This document shows, piece by piece, positions 1 through 11,200 of a stretch of 64,000 bases of DNA. This DNA comes from Silene latifolia (Eukaryota > Streptophyta > Magnoliopsida > Caryophyllales > Caryophyllaceae). Within the stretch, counting starts at the first letter, position 1, and each line of letters starts with the position of its first letter. The stretch spans positions 32,688,217 through 32,752,216 of the forward strand of contig NC_133534.1 in the NCBI RefSeq assembly GCF_048544455.1. Direction: 5' to 3'. The position numbers and the translations under genes were made by a program. The notes under the pieces were generated by a model, which was not told where the DNA came from, made no database searches, and was given only the letters and a program-made list of their open reading frames with translations.

Positions 1-1041
1 CACCTGCCTAAACATGTTATAGTTTAGACGAGCAATAAAATGTCAAAAGAGATTAATTAGAAGATGAGTTTGGCTAAAAAATGAGAATTAGTTATAGTCA
101 AGGTCAAAGTTTACCTTCACTTATTTAAATTTAATATCAAATACATTAAAAAAATAAAATCATTCGCTATTTATAACCATAAAATATATATTTTATTAAG
201 TTTAAATAGCGTGTCCCGTGTCCTAAATTTCATGGGATGCCGTATCACGTGTCCATGTCGTGTCCGTGTCCGTTTTGGTGCTACCTAGGTGCAGAGGTGT
301 TTAAATGGGTAGCTGGACCATGGTTGCCGTGTTCAGCGCAAGAAACTAATGCTAAAATGCCCTGCTAAAATGCTAGGAAATAGCTATGGCACGCAAGTCA
401 CCAGCTAAAATGCCCTGCTTAGATTGTCTGAAAGATTTAGGGTCAACTCTTGATCATGTAAAACATTGAATTACCAATACGTGCAAACCTTTTTATATGA
501 TAACTAGAATTATAAAGAATGTTAGTAAAGGCAAGGAGCTCCTCCACTTTCCCCACTTATTAGACATATATATATATATATAAAGCCTCTATGAATCACA
601 CATCTGTACACTATGCGTTGAACAGCCCGTGAGGAAGTTTGGTTACTCAAACGGAGAGGAGCTCGTCAAAAGCAGATAGAAATCTTCAAATACGTCAACT
701 ATTTTTCAAGAGAGCCAAATAATGTCCACCAAATCCATATGTGATACTTCTGCTGTATCATCTATATTGTCTCATTTTAATTTCGACTTCCAAGTTGTCA
801 ACTTTTACCGTTCATTTCTCAGAATACACAATCAAAATGCAAAATTTGTCACATCTAACCTACCAAAATAGTAAATAACTCTTTTCATTTTATCATTTGC
901 AAATCATTTGACCACTTAAATCTAATCGAGAACAATATATACGGGGTGGAGAAAGCATTGACAATTGACATCCAACAACAAGAAGTTTCATCGGCTACAA
1001 ATCCAATCAAAAATAAAAAAAAGTGGTAGATTGAGACATAC
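1..1041. other. No coding exon recognised; probable intron 3 of the bL17 gene
   Basis: I see no coding exon on either strand. The stretch lies downstream (minus strand) of exon 3 of the bL17 gene, and the conserved remainder of bL17 is not found here, so it is most likely intron 3 running off the left edge. It contains a short TA run near 568-582 and a degenerate GTGTCCGTGTCC-type repeat at about 210-270. Confidence 0.5.
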
Positions 1042-1506
1042 ATCTTTGCCCAACTGAACCATGTTATCAGCTAATCTCCGAACCTCTTTCGCCTGCAAAT
1101 TCAATCAAAACAAACAAAATAACCCAACACCACTATCATTTCACAACAAAAGATCTGATCTTTACAGCACCAATATGTAAAATCCCAGCAAAAAAAAAAC
1201 GACGAATCAGCTAAACCCTAAAACCCTAATCGAGATTCAAACAATTCGATTGATTCATGGGATGTGTAAACCCTAAAACGACGAAAAGGGTACCTTGGCA
1301 ACAGTGGTTTCAATGCGCTCGTGCTTCACCAACTGGGAAACCATCGTTCTACATCCAAAAACAAAACAAAACAAAAATGAAATTTCAACAATTTAGTTTA
1401 ATTTTTGCGCAACGATTAAATGAAATGGATGATAAGTAATACAAATGAACCTGAGCATAGACATTCGATGACCCGTAGGGCGATTAAGCTTCCTGAATTT
1501 GGTCAT
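1042..1506 (-). CDS. bL17 family ribosomal protein (organellar-type), first three exons, partial
   Basis: This is a large-subunit ribosomal protein of the bL17 family; the plant homologues I recall with this start are annotated as mitochondrial or bacterial-type L17. Three exons read leftward: exon 1 at 1506-1451 (56 bp, ATG at 1506), exon 2 at 1348-1294 (55 bp) and exon 3 at 1092-1042 (51 bp). All introns are GT-AG and the phases match (2, 0, 0). The product starts MTKFRKLNRPTGHRMSML, continues through the hallmark QLVKHERIETTVAK, and reaches AKEVRRLADNMVQLGKD. The remaining two thirds of the protein (ARRAAGFVR, the FTELA helix and the C-terminal strand) is not in the window, so intron 3 must be longer than 1 kb. 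The organelle assignment rests on family knowledge and not on a visible transit peptide. The short exons and correct phases argue for a real gene and against a pseudogene. Confidence 0.88.
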
Positions 1507-1592
1507 TTTGATTGAATTTTGATAGAGTAAAGTGAGATTTTGGATAATATCGCGTACTTGTTTGATGAGTTAGAAAGGTAGTGGCTTGAAAA

Positions 1593-1622
1593 GGAAGAAG
1601 AAGAAGAAGAAGAAGAAGAAGG
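1593..1622. repeat. (GAA)n microsatellite in the bL17 5' leader
   Basis: An uninterrupted GAA run reads as a CTT/TTC pyrimidine tract on the minus strand, about 90 bp upstream of the bL17 start codon. Pyrimidine patches of this kind are common in plant core promoters and 5' leaders, so it may mark the transcription start region. Confidence 0.75.
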
Positions 1623-2557
1623 AGGGTTTTGATGGGTTTATGGTTTTGACTTTTTGTTGGCTGGATTGGGCTCATGCTCAAACCCCAATAGGCCTTCGAG
1701 ACGAAGTTAATATTCGTTTTTCAAAATTCTCCTGATAATAGGCCTTTTAAACCCGTGTTTGTTTGGATTATCTTCGAAAATCGCATTTTAATATTAAATA
1801 AACTAGTTTGAATGCTCATGCGTTGCAACGGGGTAATTAACTTATTTATAAAGCAAAAAAAAACGTTATAAGCGTTTAATGTTTACATTATATTTCTAAT
1901 GATTTGTTTACATATTATTAAAATATCTCTTTCAAAAAAAAAAAAAAAGATTAATATATACGTGGGTTAACTCTTATTTATAATTATATAATCACCCTAC
2001 CTTATATTAATCTTTTGATGTGGGACAATTCTACTATTTATAAGTAATATATTCACAAAAATTGGATTTTTTTTCTGATGTGGGACAATTCTAATATTTA
2101 TACGTAATATATATTTATCAAACCTGCATTATTTTTCAATGTGGGACAAATAACATACTCAGAATTACACCATCTTTTTTGCACTTAGTTCGACATCCAA
2201 CCAGATCTCGAATACCGAATACAGACAATTGTTACTCATTATATCTAATAGTTATATTTAAATTTAATAATATGATCAAGTACTCTCCATTAATATTTGT
2301 ACGTTGTTTTTCTTCAAAAAAAAAATTAAAATAATTGAGATACGGAAATTTCCCGTAGTACCCCTTAGTCTTGTTAGATTTTCCATGTTACCCCTACTTT
2401 TAAAAATCTGCCCATGGTACCCTTGAGGTTCCATTTTTTTGCCCATGGTACCCTCTAATGTAAAGGGCTAAAGGCTGTTAAATGGACGTTAAGTTTGATG
2501 GCGTGGCAATAAAATAACAATTAAAAAATAATACCCCCTTTATTATTTTATTGGTAC

Positions 2558-2646
2558 GGATATCTCTCTTTTAGATGCAAATTTAATTAACTATATCATT
2601 ATAATATTGGATATCTCTCTTTTAGATGCAAATTTAATTAACTATT
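2558..2646. repeat. Tandem duplication, period about 51 bp
   Basis: The sequence GGATATCTCTCTTTTAGATG and its continuation occurs at 2558 and again at 2609, followed each time by the same AT-rich stretch. It is a simple two-copy tandem duplication inside Helitron A. Confidence 0.7.
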
Positions 2647-2696
2647 TTATTGAACTTTGATAGATTACACATGCTACCATTGACGTTTGTTTTCTA

Positions 2697-3009
2697 CTCC
2701 CTCCAATCCTCTATTTTCTTCCTCTTTACTATGGTCACAAGAATTAAGAAATAGAGTATTATATTGATAAAAAGTTGGGTGGGGTTTGGTAATAGGAGAG
2801 ATTGATGAATAATTAAGAGTTAAATAATGAATTGTGGGACACAAATATTAAAGTAAGGAATAAAATAGGATTAAAAGGGTTGGGTGGGTGGGGTAATAGG
2901 AGAGAGGTATGAATAAAATAAGAGTAAAAAATTACCAAAAATAGAAAGGGGAAGAAAACCTGAATAACCGTTTTAGGAAATAGGGAAGAATATGATGAAT
3001 TGGAGGGAG
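2697..3009. mobile_element. Stowaway-type MITE inside Helitron A
   Basis: The terminal inverted repeats are CTCCCTCCAATC at the left and GATTGGAGGGAG-like at the right. The right end reads AATTGGAGGGAG and TA dinucleotides flank both ends (2695-2696 and 3010-3011). CTCCCTCC termini with TA target sites are diagnostic of Tc1/mariner Stowaway MITEs in plants. The interior is non-coding. Confidence 0.75.
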
Positions 3010-4012
3010 TATTTTTTTATCATAATTAAAATATGTGCAAATGATAAGAACCTATACTCTAATGATAGAATATTTTTTAACACAATTCTAATTATATAAT
3101 TTAAACATTGTATATTTACGGATTTACCACACCTACATTATTTTTCAATATGGGACATATAAATTCTATAGGTAGAAAATATAATGATATAAACTTTTAA
3201 GAGCTTTCCAAGACAATACTTAAGCGACTCAAAAGATTTTGGGTGGATGCCTAAGTTCCAAGGATGCTCATAGAATCACCAACCTTATGCTATATTTTGA
3301 TGTGGGAAAATTCTATTTTTTATATGTAGTATATTTATCACACCTATATTATTTTTCAATGTGGGAGATATAACATACTATGAAATACACCATCTTTAAT
3401 ATGTGCAAATTATATGAAATCTATATATACTCTAATGATAGCATTTCTTACCATGAATCTAATAATATTATTTTCATAATTTTTTTACCGACATTATTTT
3501 GTCAAATGAAATTTAAAAGTTTTTATATGAAAATTAGAAACATCACTTGAATATAAAATAAGAAATACATAGTATATATTATAATAACTAAAAGATTTTC
3601 CAAACATTAACTTAGGTTAGAAATCATTATTGTAGAAACAGTAATATAAACTCTTTTAAGAGTTATCTCTGACAATACTTAAGGGAATCAAAAGATTTTG
3701 GGTTATGACTTATATTTATAATCATAAGATCACCATGCCTTACGGTAATCTTCCGATGTGGGACAATTTTAATATTTATACATAGTATATTCACCACACT
3801 TACGTTACTTTTCAATGTAGGACAAATAACATACTAACTACTAAGTACACCATTTTTTTTGTACCTACTTTGAGATCAACCCGATTTAATAATGAGAAAA
3901 TACAATACAATACAATATACACTCTAATGATAGCATTTTTTTGTCACAATCTAATTATATAATTTTCATACGATATTTTTTTTCAAATGAAATATAAAGT
4001 TTTATATCAAAA

Positions 4013-5897
4013 CACTACTACAGATACAGGCTATAACAACGGTCAAAAACCGTTGTTATATAAAAAAGTGGACGTTGTTAAAGCGTCCGTTGTAGAAGGT
4101 TTTAACAACGGTTAGTTTTCTTAAGGAAACCGTTGTTAAAACTATTAACAACGGTTTTAAATATAAAAACCCGTTGTGGAAAGTGTGACTCAATTTTGGG
4201 GGGAAAGTTATAACAACGGGTTTTAATATACAAAACCGTTGTTATAACTAAAGACAACGGGTTGTTTGTAAATAACCGTTGTTGTTTGTTCTTAAAAAAT
4301 AAAAAAAAATTAAATTAAATATTACTAGCTATAAATATTAAAGCATCCTTTACTAACATTCATTAATTGAAACAACATGGCAATGAACCCTAATTTTATC
4401 AACAACGAAGAATGGCTTACACAAACGATTGAAGATGATGGGAAGGTTCTCGGCTTCCATGAGATCAACACCCATTAATCAAAGCATCCTTTGAACATCA
4501 ACGGAATTATTGGATTAAGAGGCGTGAAGCAGTCCGGCTTGTCAACAAAGCCTCATCATCATCATCATCTTCATACCCTAGTCGGCTGTTACAGAACTTG
4601 ACTTGCTTTGCTGAGAGAGATATGTTGAGTTGTACTCTTCCAACCTTATCTCCACATGCAAGTCGTGTCCTTGCATATATTCAATCTGTTATTGCAAAAT
4701 ATGAAGCCAATGACCCGGAAGTTAGCGGTATACCAGAGTGGCGTGATTGGTGGCAGGTTGAGAAGCGCTTTTTACGCTTAACGGGGTTGTTAGGCTTATT
4801 ATACATCTTTTGATTTCGATAATTCTTTGTAATGTATTTGGTTTAAAATTAAATGAAATGATCATTTTGAAAGTGTTGAGTTATGCTTGTTTGATTTGCT
4901 TCCATTTTTTCAACTCCATAGATCTATCAGTCATCATCAAGATCCAAATTATTACCGCCATCATTGTCAATAAGATTTGAAGCAAAGATTGAGAGATATG
5001 ATGATGCTGATTATGGCACAACGTTAACTTCCTAACATATATATTAATTAAAAAACAACTCAACCCACACATTAGTATAAATACATTGCATTATCTCAAC
5101 TAACATGCATTTCCATTATCTCAATATATTCTCCAAACCCTAAATCGCTAAAACAAACTCCAACAAAATGAATGATATATATATCATCCTTAAGACTCTT
5201 ACTATGCTCGATCCGCATCAAGGACGCCAAAGAAGATGGAAATGAAATAATTAGAAACACATACATGGAAATGAAATAATTAGAGATCTTTGAACGGAAC
5301 CTAATGGTCGATAAAAACACATACATGGAAATGAAATAATTAGAAAAATAAAATAATGACGATGAAACAAACACGATAATTACGTAACGTACGTAAAGAG
5401 ACGATGAAATCAACAAAGGTGTGGCGAGAAGATAAAGAGACGATGAGAAAGTGTGTGTTTTGTGTTTGTGTTTGGTTCTTCTTTGGGTTTGTGTTTGTGT
5501 ATTAAGGTTTGTGTTTTTTGTGGTGCAGCAGACTTGTGTTTGTGTGGTTTATAGTATGGAAGGTATTGACAACGGTTATTAAACAACAACCGTTGTGAAA
5601 TATGTTTTAACAACGGTTGTAGAAAACACCCGTTGTTAAATAAGTTTTAACAACGGGTTCCAAAATCAACCGTTGTGATTACTTTTCACTAAATTTGCGC
5701 CAATTTTGCGCCAAATTATTAACAACGGTTGTGCATGGGTGACCCGTTGTTAAAACTAATAACAACGGTTTTTATAACCATACCCGTTGTAATTTATTTT
5801 AGTAAAATTCGCGCCATACATTCTACAACGTCTATTGTGATTTTCGTGAATAATCGTTGTTAAAGGGGCGTTGTAGTTGCCTGGATTTGTAGTAGTG
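4013..5897. mobile_element. CACTA (EnSpm) non-autonomous element inside Helitron A
   Basis: The left end is CACTACTACAGATACAGGC and the right end is the imperfect inverted copy GCCTGGATTTGTAGTAGTG. The flanks carry a 3-bp AAA duplication, as CACTA elements make. Subterminal regions (about 4030-4290 and 5565-5880) are packed with AACAACGG and CCGTTGTT units in both orientations, the usual transposase-binding arrays of this superfamily. There is no transposase. The centre carries a frameshifted reading frame (4378-4813). A 28-bp unit, ACACATACATGGAAATGAAA plus tail, is repeated at 5256 and 5317 with a partial copy near 5235. Confidence 0.88.
4378..4813 (+). pseudogene. Unrecognised reading frame inside the CACTA element, frameshifted
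   Basis: An ATG at 4378 opens a frame beginning MAMNPNFINNEEWLTQTIED that stops at about 4477-4479. A frame offset by one base continues without a stop from about 4470 to 4813. The second part has a serine run (from TCATCA repeats), a hydrophilic stretch HQRNYWIKRREAVRLVNKA, and a C-terminal half with CFAERDMLSCTLPTLSPHAS and EWRDWWQVEKRF. The pattern fits a former single gene of about 145 codons with one small indel. I do not recognise the family. It could be a captured host fragment or an accessory transposon gene. Confidence 0.5.
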
Positions 5898-6852
5898 AAA
5901 TAATAAACATCACTTTAATATAATATAGAAAATGTATATATATGGGACATTTCTATTATTTATACATAACATATTCACAACACCTACATTATTTTTCAAT
6001 GTGAGACATATAACATACTAAAAAGTCTATATCTTTTATATCAAATTTTTTTTGGATTAATACCTAAGTTTCAAGGATGCCTCCTATTTATATTTATAGA
6101 ATCACCCTACCGCATACTATTATTTCAATGTGAGATACATAATTTTGTATTGTGTCAGGAGACTACTATTAGTAAAACCTTTTATTTTTTGATTTTCTTG
6201 TTCAACCTTTAGTTATTTTTTGATTTTCTTGTTCATATTCTTAACTCTTTCCCGAGTAATTCCCAACGATTTTCACTTTATTTTTATATCATATCGTAGA
6301 TAACGATAGAAAATCTTAAGAGCTCTTTAAAACAATATTTATGAGACTCAAAAAAATTTGATGGATACATAAGTTCCAAATATGCATCCTATTTATAATC
6401 ATAGAATCACATCACCTTATACTAATCTTTCGATGTGGGACAATTCTACTATTTATATGTAGTATATTCACCACACCTACTTATTTTCCAATGTGGGACA
6501 AAACATACTAAAAATTATACAATTTTACGTATTAAGAAGTACACCATCTTTAACATGTGCAAATAATATGAAATTTATACTCTAATGATAGCATTTTTTA
6601 ACACAAAACTAATTATATTATTTTCATAATTTTTTTAATGATATTTTTTTGCCAAATGAAATGTAAAAGTTTGATATAAAAATTGGAAATATCACTTGAA
6701 TATAATTTAGGAAATATGCATATTATAATAATTAAAATATTTTCCAAAAATATTTTTTACATCAAAAATTATACTTTCCTAAATTGATTTTTGATGATGT
6801 GGACGCTCTCAGATCGCTCGAAAAAACTCTCTTTTATATATATATATATAGA

Positions 6853-7455
6853 TATACATTATTGTAATATAATTGTTTTCATCTTAATTAATAAGAGACC
6901 TGCCAAATGACAAAATAAGAAACGAAAAAAAATAAAATAAAAAAATTAACCATCACCCTCCCAAACCCCGACCATCCCTACCCGCCCCCTCCCAACGATG
7001 ACCATCCCTATGCCCTTCCACACCTTAGCCCACTAGCCCAACTCCAACCACCACCACCCCCCCTCCCCCCCCTCTTCCCTTCCCTTCCCTTCATAGCCAT
7101 CATCCTATACCCATTGCAACATCTACCCTTTCCCCTGAATCCAACGCCACACGTACCCTCCCCGTGCTACATACCACTTCTTCCAAGTCCCACCTTTCCA
7201 ACGAGCCTAAGAACACCTTAAACCGACCTCGTTTGCTATCCTAAATATCGACTGAAAGTCACCCATTTGCAAGTGGTAAAACTTTGGCCAAAATGCCGAG
7301 TCCTCCTGCCAAATGTCGTGTTTGACAAAAATAAATAAATTATTAAAGGTTGTGTTTTACAAACTTTTTTTTTAAAGACAAACTTTTTTTTAAGGGTAGT
7401 GTTATAAAAAAAGTTTTTTAAAAGTTGTGTTTGACAAAAAAAACCTTTTCCTTTC
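6853..7455. other. Intergenic spacer with a C-rich tract
   Basis: No gene is seen. A C- and CCA-rich low-complexity region spans about 6950-7200, and a poly-T/poly-A rich segment follows. Reading frames here are low-complexity shadows. Confidence 0.5.
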
Positions 7456-8075
7456 GATATTTTTAATAACGTGAATTGAATGTTATATAAGAATATTAAG
7501 CAAATGAATGAGAAGATTTGATATGGTGATAAAAAGATTAATCGTGATAAAACATTTTTATATGAGATAAAAGCAATATACTCCCTCCATTTTTTATTAT
7601 ATGTCGTTCTATATGAAAGCACATATATTAAGAAATGCAATAATCACATCTCTTTTCTCTTTCTTCATCTACTTTTTGCCATGTGTCATTATTTCTTTCA
7701 GTTAGAATTGTCATATTATTACTTTTGTTATAGAGAACCGTTGTGTGCATACCACTTGTCATTCTCTGAACTCCTCCTATTGGGTGAAATGAAAAGAGTC
7801 TAATTAATATCCTTGAAAAACTGAACAAGTCCCAAATGAATTTGCTAGAACGACATATATAAAGCAAAAAGCAAAATTTGCTACAACGACAAACAAACAA
7901 TAACGGAGGAAGTATTATCTAATCATATAAATTTGAGCCATTCTCGAGCTTTTCAAACAGAGCTAACATTAGCTCAATTTGACTCATAAAGTTTTCATGT
8001 CAAGTTTACACAAACCAATCTTTGATCGAGCCGAGCTCGAGTTACTTTCAAGTTGTTTCGTTTCAGTATGAGCTA
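7456..8075. mobile_element. Decayed hAT-type MITE, same family as 17766-18296
   Basis: Blocks in this stretch match the 17766-18296 element in the same order: ATATTTTTAATAAC, then TTATATAAGAATATT, then the GATAAAACATTTTTATA block. After the inserted MITE at 7581-7912 come TATCTAATCA, GAGC...CTCGAGCTTTTC and CTCAATTTGACTC, then GAGCCGAGCTCGAG. The left end and target duplication are not recognisable, so this is an older, diverged copy. Confidence 0.55.
7581..7912. mobile_element. Stowaway-type MITE inserted in the decayed hAT MITE
   Basis: The left end is CTCCCTCCATTTTTTATTAT and the right end is the imperfect inverted copy ending GTAACGGAGGAAG-like. TA dinucleotides at 7579-7580 and 7913-7914 form the duplication. 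Both arms carry TGTCGTT about 20 bp in. No coding capacity is seen. Confidence 0.75.
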
Positions 8076-8295
8076 TTTCCACTACCATATAGATAGGTGA
8101 AGTAACTATGGACAATAGTAAATAATTTCTCTTGTCGCGGGTGCTCTCCAAAGTCCAAATTGCGAAGAGTCAAACCCACTTGGGTTGTTACTTGTTAGTA
8201 TTTGTCATTTCCTCCCTAAAACCTTTTCATTAGAAATCTTCTTACTATCACCATTCACCCCCTCTCTATAACTCTCATTCACTCACTGTACAAAA

Positions 8296-11200
8296 ATGGC
8301 GATTAAGCTGTTCTTCCTCGCTCTTCTCCTCCTTGCATCACCTTTTCTTCAAGGTAATACTCTATTTCTCCAATCAGACCTCCGTCAACTTCATTTGCTT
8401 CAATTTCATTATGTTTTTCTTCCGTTACTTTTTTTTTTCCATGCATCGATGTATTCGATGTTCAATTACTAGGGTTTAGAGAAGCTCATGTTCAATGATT
8501 CAATTGGCGATCAATTGCTGTTACGCTTGATAGATCTCATGTAAATTTATGTGATGTTTAGCTGCATGTTCAATTTCGTGATACTGTCCCTATATTGCCT
8601 GATTGATTTACTGTATAATGACCAATTTCAAGTAAATTCCGAGGCTAAATTACTAAATTATTAGCTACTCCCTCTGTCCCGGTCATTTGTTGTCATTTTC
8701 CATTTTGGGTTTCTCAATCAATTGTTGTCCTTTCTATTTTAAGAATGAATTTGATGAGCAATTTGATCATTCACATTCAATTTGTTCTACTTGTCATTTA
8801 GTAATTGGCCCCTCCCATTTCCTTGGTCTTTGTGCCAAATCCAAAGGGACAACAATTGACCGGGATGGAGGGAGTGTTTTTGCTAAATGTGATGGAGAAT
8901 TAGGTTAGCTGATAACTTGTGCTGGGGGTACGCAGCCTTACCCCCGTTTTAGCAACACAAGAGGCTGTTTCCGAATTACACAAGATGAAATTGTGGCGAG
9001 AATTGCATCAAAATTTTCATCAAATGACTTTAATGAGAGCTTGAGATAAATTCTGAAAGGTTTGGGACATTGATTTTGGAATTTGTTTAGTGGCTAGGTG
9101 TCAATCGGATGACGGCGCTGAGGCGGCTGCAGAAGTTGCAGCAGAGAATGAGGATCTTGGAATTGTCAACGAAGACACAATTTATGATTCTAACGATGTG
9201 AAGCTCACATCAGCTCCTGGGGTAGATACTGTGTGTGTTTTCCCTAAGAATAGCGCTAAAGGTAACAACTTGTTGAATCTATGCATATGGATTGTTTGCC
9301 TTTCAGCTTGTTATTTTGCAAATGTATTCTAGGTTTTTCTTGTACTTGATTGATTGTGACTTGTGAGAGTGTTCGTTTTGCAGTGGTGCAGGCTGGGGAG
9401 GAGACCGAGGTCCTTGTTGGAATAAAATACGATGGTAGTTTTCTCAACTTTTGTACTTACTGTTTAATTCTTTCTGGTCATTTGTCTGTTAAAATGATAC
9501 GAATGATATCGTGAGTGTTAAGAATTTTGTTAGGAGGTGTGTAATTTATCAGCGCCGTATCTTTTTTATGCTGTGTACGTTTGTCTTGTTGTTGCCTTCT
9601 GTTCTGCTCGCTATGATCAGGATTAACTGCGATTATTGCTGTTAGAAATGGGGGTGGCAATCTAGCAGAAATCATATGGAGTATTTATTTTTATCACAAC
9701 GATATGTTTGCAGCTTCCTTCAAGTTTTCTCTGTTTACTCTCTTCAAACCCAGCTTTATATTGTTTTTATGTTTTCTACCTCATATTGTTGGTCACTTGA
9801 TGGTTCTTGTTGACCAACCCCAAATCATTTTATGAGTTAGGCTTTCTTGTCGTTGGTCATGTTTGCGACTAGTTTGGGAATTCTTAAATTTGGGGAAATT
9901 GATTCTATTGTTCTAGAAGCCACATTCTTAAATTTATGGGAATGTAATCAGTGTTGATGGAGAATGAATACAATCACATTTTTGGGCATAGTACCTTCAT
10001 TTTATGGTACATCTCTGCTTTTAATGACTTTTATTGTATTTCTTTCACTACACAAAGTGATTTATCACAAGGTGAAATAAATCAGACAGTGAAATGGGAT
10101 AAGAAATAGTGTGCGAAGAAATTAGCCCTGTCATAAAATCTTGACTTAAGCATAATTTTGCCCAGAACTTTAGTGTTGTCATTGTCTTTTTGGTGTTCCT
10201 ACTTGACAATTATGGCCTGAATACTTCTCTTTTCTAGACTATATGACGACTTTGTGTTGTAGGGGACTCAAGTGTCAATGTTGTCGCAATTCAGGCCTTT
10301 ATCCATCTGCCATATGATCATCGCTTGCTGGTTCAGAACCTTACTGCACAGGTATTGGAGGATCTCCAATTTTCCATGTTAATGATTTTTCTTTTTGACA
10401 AGGAAAGGAAATTAGGTTAACCTGTTAGAATAGGATCGGCTATCTCATCCAATCTGATTGAGGAATTTTAACAGAATACTCCGTATATGATTAGTACAAA
10501 AATCTCCTAATTGCAATACAATGTTTTGATATATTATTTGGCCGGATTAGCAATTCTTTTTCCGTATTTCAAAGGTCTTCTGATTTCTGGTTATCTTTGC
10601 CATGCTTTTTCCAAGAAGCTAGACTGATCTGCTCTTCTGATTTTATGTGCTAGTACATCACTGTCAAATTACTTTTGCCATTTTTTTTTCCATCCCTTTT
10701 CTCCCTAGATTATAGACTTTATAGGTACCTCATCTGTCTCTAACCTTTTCTACTCTCTGCATGCTATTAATTATCAAAGCATAGTGGTCATTGACTTATT
10801 GTTATGTTGAACTAGAAGATTAGCGGTATAATTTCATTTTTGTTGTTGTTTGAGATTGAAAATAAGATAAGCTTAGTTATTATGCTAAGCTTTGTCGTGT
10901 CTAACAATCCAACAGAGATTGCGCTTTATTAGTGATTTAACTTAACTACGATCAACCTTTGGCAAGTCCTATCTTTGCGCTTGACCAACCTAAATGTTGT
11001 CCTTGACAACTCTATACTTTGTCCCTAAGATATGTCACGTCGGATAATTCCTTTTTCAGAATTAGTAAGAGGCTGGGTTGTTGAAGTTCTCTTTTTAACG
11101 TTGGTGTTATGCTTCTAGATGTTCAACAATGCATCAGTCCCACCATCAGCTCAAGCCACTTTCCCCTACTTATTTGCTGTCAGCAAATACTTACAGGTAC

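Larger units (their letters stand above)
1803..6852 (-). mobile_element. Non-autonomous Helitron A (minus strand), with nested MITE and CACTA
   Basis: Read on the minus strand, the element starts with TC at 6852-6851 followed by an (AT)n run and AAAAGAGAGTTTTTTCGAGC. It ends with CTAG at 1806-1803, preceded by a degenerate hairpin around CGTTGCAACG. The flanking bases are A and T, the normal Helitron A|T insertion site. No Rep/helicase reading frame is present. The same two termini recur in Helitron Y (14720-51792), so this is a family. The body is AT-rich and built from repeated modules holding GATGTGGGACAATTCTA and CAATGTGGGACA at about 2016, 2077, 2139, 3299, 3360, 3755, 3815, 5943, 5998, 6435 and 6490. 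Without the nested CACTA (4013-5897) and the Stowaway (2697-3009) it is about 2.8 kb. Confidence 0.75.

Noticed and set aside
4598-4813. A free-standing 71-codon gene
   Set aside because: It is the downstream part of a longer frameshifted frame that starts at 4378 within the CACTA element.
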